Shown: positions 45,403-55,637, counted from the stretch's first letter. The stretch: DNA of 64,000 bases from Euglena gracilis (GCA_039621445.1 CP154954.1:29211411-29275410); one strand, 5' to 3'. The notes: a model not told the origin generated them from the letters alone. Numbers and translations: made by a program.

Positions 45403-46439
45403 CCTTTCGGCCCCTTCCCCTGCCTGGCCTCTTTGATACTTTCTCGACCATGGCCGAGAAGGGTATTTGGCGGCAGGGAGTGAACTTTTGTGCAAGCGTC
45501 CTTGTTTGTTTCACAGATCAGGTTTCACCATGTCAAGCGAGACCAATGTTGACCATGTCAAGTGAGAAAATGTTGGGTGTTGTGTTGCTGCCAATACGTT
45601 CTTGAGCTCTGGGCAGAATTTTTTTTGTGCCGCAACCACGGCGGAAAATTTTCTCCTTGCGCCGCGACAACTGCGGCAATGAATTTTGCTTGTGCTGCGA
45701 CAACCGCTGCCAAAAATCTTTCTGTGCGCCACGACCACCGCGGATTTTTTTTTGCGAGGCGGCATGAGCGCTGCAGCGCACTAACAAGTATGTTCATGGT
45801 GACAGGAGAACTTCACAAAGCTGCTACCATTCTATGGGGATGATTTGAAATCGATCAACAGATGCTTCGCCCAAGCCACACTTCAAAATGGTGGGGGGGT
45901 GTCGTGAAGGGGGATTTGGAAGCTGGGTACAGGTACCCTCACCCCCCCCCCATTTGGCCAATGGCCGGGCGAAGTTTGTGATGACATCATCCAAAGAATA
46001 TATCAGGAAAGACCCACTCCGAGGGGGGGCACAGACTTTGTCCGAAGGACAATGTCCGTGCCCCCCCTCCCGGACTCAGGACAAAGTCCGTGTATGGGGG
46101 GGTCTTGCTATAAGTCCGTGTACTGCCCCCCCTCCGACTCAGGACATGGTCGGTGTATCCTAATGAGGAACATCAGTATCGCTCAGGGTACATTTGTCTT
46201 GGTCTTCACAACTCCATGTTGCCCGCACAAGTCGTGAACGTCACTGAGGCTGCCTTGAGATCTTTGCCAACACCCGCAGAGTTGTTGGTAGGGTTGAAGG
46301 TTCGGCACGTCTGACGAGGACCCTGGCCACCAGGGGGGGGGTCCCCATCAACAAGTTTGCGAACCGCGAGGCTTGTCACCACTGATTTGGATGACTACAT
46401 GGAAGCGTTTGCAAAGTGGGTGCTTTCGGTACACACTTT
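45403..46439. other. No confident gene
   Basis: 45600-45760 repeats GCCGCGACAACCGC-like units. 46020-46160 holds GGACAAAGTCCGTG hairpins. A plus-strand stretch at 46160-46310 (contains LGLHNSMLPAQVVNVTEAAL) and another at 46380-46439 (LDDYMEAFAKWVLSVHTL) read like protein. I could not join them into a gene. Confidence 0.35.
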
Positions 46440-46914
46440 GGAGGCTAGGCGCGCCGCTCGGGGGGGTCCCGGCCCCCCCCTCCCCCCCCCCCCCCGCGCG
46501 GCCCCTGCGCGGCCGCCCGCGCGGCCGCTCGCCCCCCCCCTGGACCCCCCCTCCCCCCCTGTGCCTAGCATAGCCAAGAAAAAAAAAATTGGTGAAAAAC
46601 TCGCGATTTTTTGAGGCCCAAAAATGACCAAAAATGACCATTTTCGGACACAAAATGGCAAATTTGGGGGCCGCGCGCTCTGCGCGCAGCCAAAAAAGCA
46701 CTTTTTTGGTCAAAAATGGCCCAAAAATGGCGAAAAATGACCACTTTTTGGACCCGAAGATCACCGATTTTAGGATGCGTTCCGCCCGCCCGCGCGCCCG
46801 CGGCCGCCCCTCGGACCCTCGTACCCCCCCCCCCCCCCCCCCCCCCGCACGGCCGCCACCGCGCCGAATCGCCCCCCCCCAGCCCCCCCCCCCCCCCCGC
46901 TGTGCCTAGCCTCC
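46440..46914. mobile_element. GGAGGCTAGGC short element, complete copy (475 bp)
   Basis: Inverted ends GGAGGCTAGGC and 3-bp TTT duplications (46437-46439, 46915-46917). The middle has GC-rich CGCGCGGCCG blocks around a core of GGTCATTTTTGG-like repeats. Compared with the split copy at 37432-43701 it is reversed and uninterrupted, and so provides the empty-site reference. Two-base GG ends with 3-bp duplications would suit PIF/Harbinger-type elements; this is tentative. Confidence 0.78.
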
Positions 46915-46917
46915 TTT

Positions 46918-47378
46918 GCATGACACGGAAGCTGAGAAGATTACGACAAAGGCACAAAGGCAGCCTCTGTGTCTACCGCGGTTGTGATGGGGAGCCCACC
47001 CAACTCCTTCCCCCGCGGCCTCACCACTGCGGACCACATGGATGGCAAGCCCTGTGTGCGTTGCCTTTTGCCTCTTGGCAAGCGCGGCTTGTTGCGCCCC
47101 ATAGTGGGCACGCTTGTTTTTTTTTGACGTTGTTTTTTTATTTTTTTTATTTCTAACAATGTTGTTTTAAAACAAAAAAAAACGCCTACTAGGTTTTGCA
47201 AAGAAAATTTTTTGAATGTGTATTTTCGGTCATTTTTGGCAACTTTTGGGTCAAGTTTGCCAAAAACTACCTCCGTAAAAAAATGGAAAAAGTCATAAAA
47301 TTGCATTTTTTGCTTTTTTGGATGTTTTCGACCATTTTTTGGCACTTTTTGAAGGATTCTACTACAAAAAAGGGGTGG
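46918..47378. other. No confident gene
   Basis: 46920-47110 is open in several frames (one reading contains DHMDGKPCVRCLLPLGKRG). It may be the continuation of the coding-like stretch before the short element, but no splice sites decide it. 47110-47370 is T-rich without signal. Confidence 0.3.
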
Positions 47379-47443
47379 CGGACGCCGGTTCTGTCCAAAA
47401 CCCGGCGTTCCGGACGCCGGGTTTTGGACAGAACCGGCGTCCG
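47379..47443. repeat. Perfect palindrome, 30-bp arms, 5-bp spacer
   Basis: Arms 47379-47408 and 47414-47443 are exact complements (inner part AAAACCCGGCGT), spacer TCCGG. A decayed third arm follows at 47460-47505. A related hairpin is at 47999-48033. Confidence 0.95.
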
Positions 47444-47998
47444 GAAAACCTGTGGGGGGGGGACGCCAGTTCTGTCCTGAACCCGGCGTCTCAAACGCCG
47501 GTTTAAAGTATGGTTTGGGTGTTTCATAACAATTTTTCTCAATAATGCACACAACGCTCATTTTTAGCGATCGTGTATTCCAAAATTTGACATCCTAATT
47601 TGTGAAATCCCACACCAATCGAAATTTCTCCCCATGAGCTTTCATTTGGTACCCTCAGAAATCAGCCACACTGCACAGCGCCCTGAAAATCGCCGATCGC
47701 ATGTTTCGACCCTTTTCGCAAATTCCAAATTCCACTGTTCACCTGCCATGTTGCCCCTTGATCGATAGCCCTTCTTAAGGGCTTTCAGCAGATGGCCTTG
47801 GATTTCAGCCGTGCTGCATGGTATTCTATTTCAGAAATTCCCCAAATTTGACCAAATGGAAATGGTTGTACCACAAAATACCCCAAATTTTGGTCAAATA
47901 CCCCCCCTAAACTGCTCAGATTTGATTGCCACATGCTAAAACCATTTGGGACACTTTTTGGCACTTTTTATTTTGGGTTCCACTGGACGACGTCTTCC
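47444..47998. other. No gene seen
   Basis: Contains a decayed extension of the palindrome family up to 47505, then ordinary AT-leaning sequence without features. Confidence 0.4.
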
Positions 47999-48033
47999 CG
48001 CCCGAACCGGCGTTCTGGACGCCGGTTCGGGCG
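47999..48033. repeat. Perfect hairpin, 15-bp arms
   Basis: Arms 47999-48013 and 48019-48033 (CGCCCGAACCGGCGT and complement), spacer TCTGG. Shares the CCGGCGT-TCYGG-ACGCCGG core with the palindrome at 47379-47443. Confidence 0.92.
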
Positions 48034-48460
48034 TTAAGCCACAGCCCCAATACACGGTTTCAGGGACAAAGTCCTCACCCCCCCCCCCCGGACTTTGTCA
48101 CCTCCGAGTCCGTCGTAGGGTACGCCGACTTTGTCCTTAAAACGTTCCAATCAAATTGACCAATAAAATTTGCTAGATGCCCCCCCTATTAGTCACCCCC
48201 CCCCCGAGTTAGTCACCCCCCCCCCGTTAGTCCCCCTTGGCCAAAATCCCCTCCCAAGGGGGTGACTACCAACCCCCCCCCTTCTATTTGTCCCCCCCCT
48301 CTATTTGTCCCCCCCCCCTAATTGGCCAGAGCCCAGGTGGCCAACTAGGGGGGGGGGTGGTTACTCATTTCAAGGGAAAATGTCTTTATTCGGGTGTTTT
48401 AGGGGGTTCGCGACTGTAAAGGACGGGGTCCAGGTGGCCAATTAGGGGGGGGGGTTAGGG
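48034..48460. repeat. GGACAAAGTCC hairpins and CCTAATTGGCC insert, third copy
   Basis: 48063-48135 holds inverted GGACAAAGTCC/GGACTTTGTC motifs. 48255-48460 repeats the TAATTGGCC insert of 36545-37005, core at 48362-48450, nearly identical to the copy at 36612. Confidence 0.7.
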
Positions 48461-48811
48461 TGGTTCAAATCGTTAAAACTGCTCTGAAAGAAAGATAAAA
48501 TCTGTGAAACCTTTCCTTTCATTTTCCGTACATGAAAGTTAGGAAACACCCTTACACGCGAAAATCCTAAATGCGATCCGTGGTAGGACCTACCTTGGCC
48601 TCGAATTCCTAAACCCGCTGTGTTGTAATGCCGGTCGGGAGGTGTGGGCCCACCTTGGCCCAAAGCACACAGGTCCCGGAAGGAGAAATATCGAAACTGT
48701 TTGGATTGTGGAGAGAGGGTCAGCGTCACATGCAGGCGTGCAGGCCGTTGCTCTGAACCACAATCCATCGAGCAGAGGCCTGCCTGCAACACGGTGACTG
48801 CAGTATTTGAG

Positions 48812-49281
48812 GTATTGGAACCTGTTGGTCGTATTGAGACTGGTGTCTTGAACCCTGGTGATGAGTAACTTTCACACCCAACAGCCTGACCACTGAAGGC
48901 AAGTCTGAGGAGATGCACCACAAGGCTCTGGTGAGCGAGGCTATCCCTGGCGACAACCTTGGCTTCAACGTGAAGTCTGTCAAGAATATTCGCCATGGTT
49001 ATGTGGCCTCGAACGCCAAGAACGATCCCGCCAAGGAGGCTGCTGACTTCACTGCCCAGGTAAGCCTCTCTTCAATGTTTTTCTGTCTGGCTTCATTGTT
49101 TCTTGTCTGGCTTCGTAAATGTTTCCGGTGGGTTCCATCTTGTGCAACAGTGGGACAAATCGGCCATTTTGTTCCTCTTCACATTCCTGTTTCTTCAGGT
49201 CATCATTCTGAACCGTCAGATTGGCAACGGTCATGCCCCTGTGCTGCACTGCCACATTGCCTACAAGTTCACCACCATCAG
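48812..49281 (+). pseudogene. EEF1A: EF-1alpha pseudogene fragment with one intron
   Basis: Reads PVGRIETGVLNPG, then after a small frame change [39 protein letters not shown] and [13 protein letters not shown], then after an intron [26 protein letters not shown]. These are consecutive segments of EF-1alpha domains II-III. The GTP-binding domain is absent and the usual HPG between VIILN and QIGNG is missing. Frame breaks near 48815 and 48863 show decay. EF-1alpha delivers aminoacyl-tRNA to the ribosome; this piece cannot. The kept intron shows it arose by DNA duplication, not from mRNA. Confidence 0.88.
49060..49198 (+). other. Spliceosomal intron in the EF-1alpha pseudogene
   Basis: CAG|GTAAGC donor and TTTCTTCAG acceptor interrupt the protein match between AADFTAQ and VIILN, 139 bp. 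It confirms GT-AG splicing in this genome. Confidence 0.85.
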
Positions 49282-49404
49282 GAACAATCAGGATTTGCTG
49301 ATGGAATTCCCAGAGGCGTTTTGTTCCCCTCCCAGAATGTCCCGTTTCAGCCCCCCCCCCAAACCAAGTCCCGTTTTTGGTTGGATGTCCTGTTCCCACG
49401 GAAA

Positions 49405-49778
49405 CAGACATTCAGTTAGTGTGTTCACCAAAAAAAAATATTTGCGTATCATGTGTATCACAAAAAAAAATTTGTGTATCACCTATGTTCACCAAAAAAA
49501 AAATTGTGTTCACCAATGTTCACCAAAAAAAAAATTTGTGTTCACCTGTGTTCGCCAAAAGATCGTCCGAGTTTAAGTAAAGTACACCAACTTTTAGAAA
49601 TGTTTACATTCACAAAAGTTTGACGTTTCAGTTCACAAAAAATATTTTCACCTGCGTTCACCAAAAAAAAAATTTGTGTTCACGTGTGTTCACCAAAAAA
49701 AAATTGTGTATCACCTGTGTTCACCAAAAAAAATTTGTGTTCACAATCGGATTTGTGAACACACTGAATGAATGTCTG
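49405..49778. mobile_element. hAT-like non-autonomous element (374 bp), perfect 8-bp target duplication
   Basis: Ends CAGACATTCA...GTGTTCACC and the inverse. CACGGAAA flanks both sides (49397-49404, 49779-49786). The interior is a quasi-tandem array of GTTCACCAAAAAAA and TTTGTGTTCACC units. A truncated relative is at 35870-36020. Confidence 0.85.
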
Positions 49779-49786
49779 CACGGAAA

Positions 49787-50346
49787 GCCCCATTTTTGCC
49801 CCCCAACCTCGTTTTTTTCCCTCCCAGACTACCCCTAACTCCCCCCGGGGGGTTAGGGGTAACCCCCCCCTAATTGTCCCCCCCCAAATGGCCAAAAGGG
49901 GGGTCCAGGCCGCCCGGAGGGCGGCCAAATAGAGGGGGGGGGTTGGTAATCACTTTTTATTTTGTACCTTGCGCTTTTAACCTCCCCCTGTATAAAACTA
50001 TGTTTTTCTGATGCTATGGAAGTGAGGGGGTCGACGAAAGCAATTCAGGGCGCACGCTCAAAAGTCCTGACCCCGCAAGCTTTGTGCGTGGGCTGTGATG
50101 GCGTGGTTGTGCCACGCTCGGGCGTGAGCGACGGTCACGCGCTGCAAACACCCCAACAGGATGTTTTTGAGAATCAACACGCAGGAGTAGGCCTTTTGGC
50201 CCCAGGGTAAGTGGTCAGTGGCAGTGAGCTGAGGGGAATGTAAGTATAGCTTCTCTCTGACGCCCTCGTGTGGTGTTGAAACCGTGTTTAGGCCGATTTC
50301 GAGACTTTAAAAGTTTTAAATCTTCGCCAAAACACGGTTTCAAACC
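49787..50346. other. TAATTGTCC insert and a possible exon
   Basis: 49840-49950 is a CCCCTAATTG/CGGCCAAATAGGGGG insert. 49998-50210 is an open plus-strand stretch (contains KVLTPQALCVGCDGVVVP) ending at a strong donor CCAGG|GTAAGT at 50211. Its partner exons are unknown. A hairpin GAAACCGTGTTT...AAACACGGTTTC spans 50275-50344. Confidence 0.4.
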
Positions 50347-50461
50347 AAGAACAGTGTTTTGGGCCAAGGTTTTAGGGGGGCCTGGGGGCGACCACGGCGC
50401 CTTCAGCGCCGCGGTCCCCGCCCCCAGGCTCCCCCTAGCACTTGGCCCAAACACAGTTCTT
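50347..50461. repeat. Foldback hairpin with ~55-bp arms
   Basis: Arms starting AAGAACAGTGTTTTGGGCCA and its complement meet at GGCGC-cttca-GCGCC. Imperfect but continuous pairing. Same GC-hairpin centre as in several hAT-like elements. Confidence 0.8.
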
Positions 50462-50832
50462 GTCACATGTCGACTGTCGGGGGGCGTCCGACAGTCAAAA
50501 TGGCAGGGCGGAAGCTTTTGAAAACACGGAATTTTTCATTCCGCGCAGAACGCGCGATCTATAGGAAAAGCCTAATTTGAGGTTCCAATTCAGCACAATT
50601 TGCTTCCGCAGACTTTTGTGGGTTTCTTTGTTGCATACAATTGAGAATTGAAGTCCTCAAGAATTATTTCATTGAAGAATTGTCATTTTTGAGAATTTCA
50701 AGTTCAAAGGTCAGGTCCCACCTTTCCTCATTCACGGTGTGTCATTGTTGCCTTTTGACCACCATTTCAGTGAACAAAACACCACCCTTATCCATTCTCA
50801 ATGTTTTGCATGCCGGAAGAAAGGGGGAGTGA

Positions 50833-53800
50833 AATGGCCTCATGGGGATCAAAGTTTGGAGAAGCATTTTCATTGGAGCGGAATTTTGATTTTGTACAAG
50901 ATTTCCACGAAAAAGCTAATTCGATCCTACGCACCCCCCTCTGGTCGGGGGGTATACCAGTGGGCGAAACGGGGGGTGGCCTGAGCCCTCCACCACCCGG
51001 AAAAACACTGGGCCCTGGCCAGGGAACGGCAGCCCCAGGGGTGGGTGACGGGCAGGAGTCAGCCGGCCAGGGGGCTGGGGTTTTCTGTCCGACACCCGCA
51101 GGGGGGGCCCGGGGTAGACATGGTACGCAGAGGAGTTTTTGCCAACCCTGTTGACAAAAAAAATTTCAGCCCAGAAAATACGGACAATTTTGATGGCACA
51201 GCCAGCATTAATCTTGCTGAAGATTTAAACATGATTACAGAGACAGGTTCTGCTAGTCATACCAACAGAATCTGTGGAAATGTTGGAAGTTGCAGCCCTC
51301 AGCTAAACATGGTTAGCAAAGGCAGCTTCGCCAGCTCTGTTGGTGAAGAATTTTCGAAATCGGCAAACCTGAATTCTTCTGAATCTGTGGAAATCAGCAA
51401 TTTTCAATCACAGTCTGGTTCTGATACGTGTTCAGAAATTTCAAACTCAGACTTTTTCAGGTGGGAACCCAGAAAATGTGTTTGGCATTAACATGATAAC
51501 GGCCAGTCCCCATGAATCACAGGGGGGGATGAAAATCAGCTGGTGCAATGGACGGGTTCACCCCCCCAGTATCAAAGCGACAGTGAAATTGACAGTGACA
51601 GGGGGTCTGGACTCAGCCAGTTTGAAGAAACATAACAACTTTTGGTGGCTGCAGGTTGGATACCCCCCAGGTTTCAGATTTTTGGTCCAAATCAGTTTCC
51701 AAATTTTGGAGCCGAAATACCCCAGATTGAGGGGGTAACTCCAATTTTATTGTTGGAAGACAGGGGGACAGCCAGCCACAGCGAAATAACTGTCGATGGA
51801 CAGACATTTTTTTCAGAATCAACCAGAATGTATTCTGAATCAAAATTTTCTGGGGTGCAATCTGCAAATCTGGGCTGTGGTGCATCATCATCATCGGGGG
51901 TGTTAAATCTGGCAGCATCAAAAACCCAAGTGGAGGAGGACGAAGAAATGGAACCCCAGCCACCTGATTTAGGAGTGGAGGGGGCTGACATTTCAGATTG
52001 GGACGCATGGGATAATTGGGCCCAGGGGGTGGACTGCCAATTAGCTGAGCTGAACCGAAGTTTAACTTACTGGGAAAGTATTATACCCCCCCAGGTGGTT
52101 GTGGAAAATCGGCTGGAAGGTTTTGAGCGAGAATTGGGTGAAAAAAATTCTCGAGCAAAGGCTGAACTTTTACAGTTTATTCAGCAAAATGTGGAACAGC
52201 GAAACACTGAAATTTGCAGCCAGTTTGAACAGCAAAAACAGAAAACTCAGGAGGAAATTCAGCAGTCAGTCAGCCATTTTATTTTCTCTTGTTTGAGTTT
52301 TGAGCAAATTGCAGAGTGAAACATCTGAGGCTTTTCAAAAAAAAAAAAATGAAAAGTTCTTTCTTGAAGACTCTTTCATTTGAAAAGGGCCGGTCCATCA
52401 TGTCCACTATGTGTCCAAGATTCACGGCAGAGCACCACCGTGCCCCCCCCCTCTGCTACAAGCGCAGGGTCCAAATAAAAGCGCACCCCCCCAAGGTTGA
52501 CTTGTTTTTTTTTGAAACAAAAAAAAACATGTTTTTTTTAAAAAAATATGTTTTTTTAAAAAAAACAAAAAAACGTCATGGAGGGTTTGGGGGAAAAATT
52601 TTTTGCAATGTTTTTTTTGGGAAAAAGTGCATTTTTTATCTCTACAACATTCATTTTTTTGGGTTGAAAGCATGATTTTTCGCACCAGAAAACACAGATT
52701 TGGAAATACTTTCACACATTTGAAAAAAAAAAACTTCACAGGGGGTGTTCCCCCCATGACCCCCCTCCCCCAACCCGACCTAAGACCCGTTTCGGCCATT
52801 TTTTTTCTGAAAAACTTGGCCGGTGATGCCTAATTTGACAAAATATTCTGGTAGATTTCCTGATTTTCGTTTGGGGGATTCCTATTTTGGAGCTTTTTCC
52901 CAAAAATTCGTTTTCGGTGATTTCTAATCTGGCCACCGAAAATGTGACCCCCCCCCTCGTGACCCCCCGTGACCCCCCCCCCCTCGTGACCCGAACGACC
53001 CGCGAAAAATTTTCTTCAAAAAATGGTCATTTCGCAAGGAAAAAGGTCAATTTTTGCTTTTTCAAAAAAAACATGTTTTTTTTGCGTTTTTTTTTAAAAA
53101 AAACGTCAACCCTGCCCCCCCCCCCCCCCGCCGCCGCCGAAGGCGGCGGTCCGCTACAAGCGCACCCGTGCTTCTATTAGGGGGGGGGTACCAGTCTTCT
53201 TAGCAAATTGCTCATTGGGGGAGGGGGGCTCATCACAGTGCCAGCAAGGGGGGAATGCGGTGGAAAATATTGCCAACTGCCACAAACAACTTTTGTCAAT
53301 CGAAATTGAAAGACAGGTTGAAGGAAAATCCCAGATTTTTGAGAAATCTGTGAAAGATTACTTGGATGGGCAGTTGAGCGAAATTTTGAAAAGGGAAAAG
53401 GAAAATGAAGCCAGATTTTCAGGTCTTTTTGACCAAGTTGGGATTTGTTCTCGGGCTGTGGGAGAAAACAAATTGGAGTTGCAAAAAGAAATTTCTGCGC
53501 TTCAGAATGCAAACCGTGAGCTGTGCTCTGGGGTAAACCAACGATTCACAGAAATTGCTGCTGGGCTGAAAACTGTTGGGGAGGAGTCTAAGACAAATTT
53601 TGGAACACTAATAAGTGAAATGCAGCAGCGATTTCAGACAGTGAATCAGGAGAGCAAAGCTCTGGGGGACAGATTGGCTGGGATCGAGAAATTTCTGGGC
53701 AGCCAGGAGGTAGGTGCCTTGGGACAAAGTTGTTGAAATGATGGGGAAAACAGAAGAAACGATACAAATTCAGGTTCGGAGGGAAATGGCAGCTCAGGTC

Positions 53801-54262
53801 AGAAAAATGATGGAAATCATGATGACCCAAATGATGGAGGAAAAAATGAGACAAGTGCAAAAAGAAGAACATTTTGACAAGCTGCGAAATGACATGGAAA
53901 ATTGTATGAAACAGCAGTTTTGTGCGATTTTGGGCAAAATTCAAACAGATTTTTCAAAGGAAAAAAGCCATAGGGAGGTTGTCCAAAATCTGTGCAACAA
54001 TTTTGAGGCAAGGTTGAAGGCCATTGAAGGGAGGGTGCAACAAATTTTGACTGAAACGGCCCAGCCCAAGGCATCTGCGGTTACACAGCCCAAGCCAGTT
54101 TTTAAGCCGAATTCTGGTTTTGTTGGAATTAAGGGAGTGAAGCCGGTTCAGCCAATTGAAATCTGGGATCTTAATCTGGGATTAGAAGGGGGCCCAGATT
54201 TAGGGGATGGATCATTGATGGTGGGCCAGGTGAGTATCAATGCCATAGGGGGGGGCATATGA
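50833..54262 (+). pseudogene. N-terminal Gag-side region of the chromovirus, broken frame
   Basis: Pieces in changing frames: ATG at 50833 (MASWGSKFGEAFSLERN); 51045-51450 (Ser/Asn-rich); 51450-51735; 51642-52319 with heptad-rich LEGFERELGEKNSRAKAELL; then after the insertion 53215-53700 (KDYLDGQLSEILKREKENEA) and 53714-54262 (Met/Glu/Lys-rich coiled coil). Together they form a long coiled-coil protein continuous with Gag. Breaks: T/G runs near 51460 and 51521, a TAA at about 51631, an extra base at about 53708, and one extra G in the 8-G run at 54248-54255, after which the frame is that of Gag. Coiled coils would serve particle assembly; this is inference. Confidence 0.6.
52455..53164. mobile_element. 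Probable insertion in the Gag-side region
   Basis: A 12-bp direct repeat GCTACAAGCGCA marks both edges (52455-52466, 53153-53164). The 700 bp between are T/A homopolymer-rich non-coding DNA with TCGTGACCCCCC repeats and a GCCGCCGCC hairpin, unlike the surrounding coiled-coil coding sequence. Terminal inverted repeats were not found, so the class is open. The flanking frames do not rejoin cleanly. Confidence 0.5.
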
Positions 54263-54272
54263 ACGGTCACCA

Positions 54273-55637
54273 ATGCTCACTGTTGCGTCTGCAGCTACAC
54301 AACATATTTTGCGAAATGTCGCTGTCCCAAAATTTTCAGGTCATTCAAGTGATTGGCTAAACTTCAAGGGTGAGTGGGTGAGATTTATTCGAAAATTCAA
54401 TCAAGTTTCAGAAGCGGATAAATTGGGCCTCCTGGAACTTTGTTTGGATGACTTGGGGAAAAAACAGCTCAATTTGCATTTGGATGAAATGGGGGAGGCA
54501 CTAACTTTCAATGAAGTGTGGGCCAAGTTGGATGCCTGGCACTCGAGAAATGAAGAGTTTGGGGCCAGAAAAAATTTTCGGGATCTCACGTTGTGTCATC
54601 AAGGGAGGGTTACAAGTCGTGATTGGGAAAATTTCAAAGTTGACTTCAAGTTGTGTCGACAAAAAATCAAGGATGCCAGTGAGGGGGAGGTGAAAAGATT
54701 ACTCATCGAAAAAATGCCTCCTTTTATTGTGCATTGGATTACTGATGAGGAAGAACGGATCAAAACCAGCCAACCAACCGTTCGAATGAACTATCCACAG
54801 CCAACCACCACAGCCGTTATGGAAAATTTTGTGATGATTTTCGCTGGGAAGAAACCCACAAGAGTCACAAAATTGAGCGAGACGGATTTCGAAATTGTGT
54901 TGCCGAATGTGCAAAGTTGTGAAACACTCAAAAGTTACAATGGGAAAGAATTTAATGATTCCAATGTTTTGGTTCGGGTTCGAGAAAATGAACCAAATTT
55001 GAGTGTTGAAGACATTTTCCGTCTCGTGACTTCAAAATTGGCACTCAGAGATCGGCAAGACTTAATGCTAAACCCCAATCACAGCCAAACCTCATACAGA
55101 CGTTCTCGATCGGTGGGGGCGGAGAACAAAGGGGGGAAATCCAACAGTCGGGAGGGTTCACCCTCAAAGAAACGTTCTTTTTCTGGAAAGCAGGTGGCAT
55201 CTCCAACATCTTTTACACCCAAGTCCACAAGTTCCGACTTGCCCAATGTTTCAAATGGTTCTGTTCCGATTTCCTCTGAAAGTCATACTCAAAATCTTAC
55301 ACAAAATGCAGAACCTCCAAAATCTGTGCCAAATGCCAATGGTGGAGTTTGGGTTCAAGCACCACCAAGATCGTCTCCATGGCCAACTTGGCAACCCCAA
55401 AATCAAAACCAAAACTCTTGGAAAGGCCAAAGTTTCAAGGGTGCTCAAAATTATCAAGGCCAAGGACGATATGGGGGAAGGGGGTCCAGCCAATCGAATG
55501 GAAATTGGAATCAACAATCTTCCCAAAAAGGAAAGGGCAAAGGCAAAGGCCAAGGGAAAGATTCTTCCAAAGGCAACGGTTGGAAGGGAGGGGGGTACAA
55601 TGCAAACCGAAATGTTGCACCCCCAGTCCGTCTTTAG
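54273..55637 (+). CDS. Gag of the chromovirus
   Basis: 454 codons ending in TAG. Residues about 15-230 form an alpha-rich capsid-like region (contains VPKFSGHSSDWLNFKGEWVRF and GLLELCLDDLGKKQL, as in Ty3/gypsy Gag). The rest is Ser/Asn/Gln-rich and ends in a basic Gly/Lys tract (KGKGKGKGQGKDSSKG) likely to bind nucleic acid in place of a zinc knuckle. The true start is upstream, since removal of one G at 54248-54255 joins it to the preceding frame. The next frame (methyltransferases and protease) is in the same phase behind the TAG at 55635-55637, so Gag-Pol could be made by readthrough. Confidence 0.85.
   Translation: MLTVASAATQHILRNVAVPKFSGHSSDWLNFKGEWVRFIRKFNQVSEADKLGLLELCLDDLGKKQLNLHLDEMGEALTFNEVWAKLDAWHSRNEEFGARKNFRDLTLCHQGRVTSRDWENFKVDFKLCRQKIKDASEGEVKRLLIEKMPPFIVHWITDEEERIKTSQPTVRMNYPQPTTTAVMENFVMIFAGKKPTRVTKLSETDFEIVLPNVQSCETLKSYNGKEFNDSNVLVRVRENEPNLSVEDIFRLVTSKLALRDRQDLMLNPNHSQTSYRRSRSVGAENKGGKSNSREGSPSKKRSFSGKQVASPTSFTPKSTSSDLPNVSNGSVPISSESHTQNLTQNAEPPKSVPNANGGVWVQAPPRSSPWPTWQPQNQNQNSWKGQSFKGAQNYQGQGRYGGRGSSQSNGNWNQQSSQKGKGKGKGQGKDSSKGNGWKGGGYNANRNVAPPVRL
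55635..55637 (+). promoter_or_regulatory. In-frame UAG between Gag and Pol (candidate readthrough stop)
   Basis: The frame is open for 454 codons before and over 650 codons after this single TAG (context CTT TAG GGA). Gammaretroviruses express Gag-Pol by UAG readthrough in a similar UAG-G context. A GTCC...GGAC pair brackets the stop. A point mutation of a sense codon is the plain alternative. Confidence 0.5.

Noticed and set aside
44396-45495. Overlapping minus-strand frames of about 200 codons
   Set aside because: They run through TATTGTCCC inserts and GCGACCACCGCGG repeats and contain no domain.
48442-48996. Minus-strand 184-codon frame over the EF-1alpha region
   Set aside because: The plus strand matches EF-1alpha with a proper intron, so the minus frame is a shadow.
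54230-54294. A neat intron (CAG|GTGAGT ... TCTGCAG) in Gag
   Set aside because: Splicing it would shift the frame, while removing one G from the 8-G run within it joins the two Gag pieces directly.
55635-55637. Nuclear reassignment of UAG to an amino acid
   Set aside because: UAG is absent from the interior of about 2000 codons of Pol, and the exons of other genes show no internal UAG; two border stops are better explained by readthrough or mutation.
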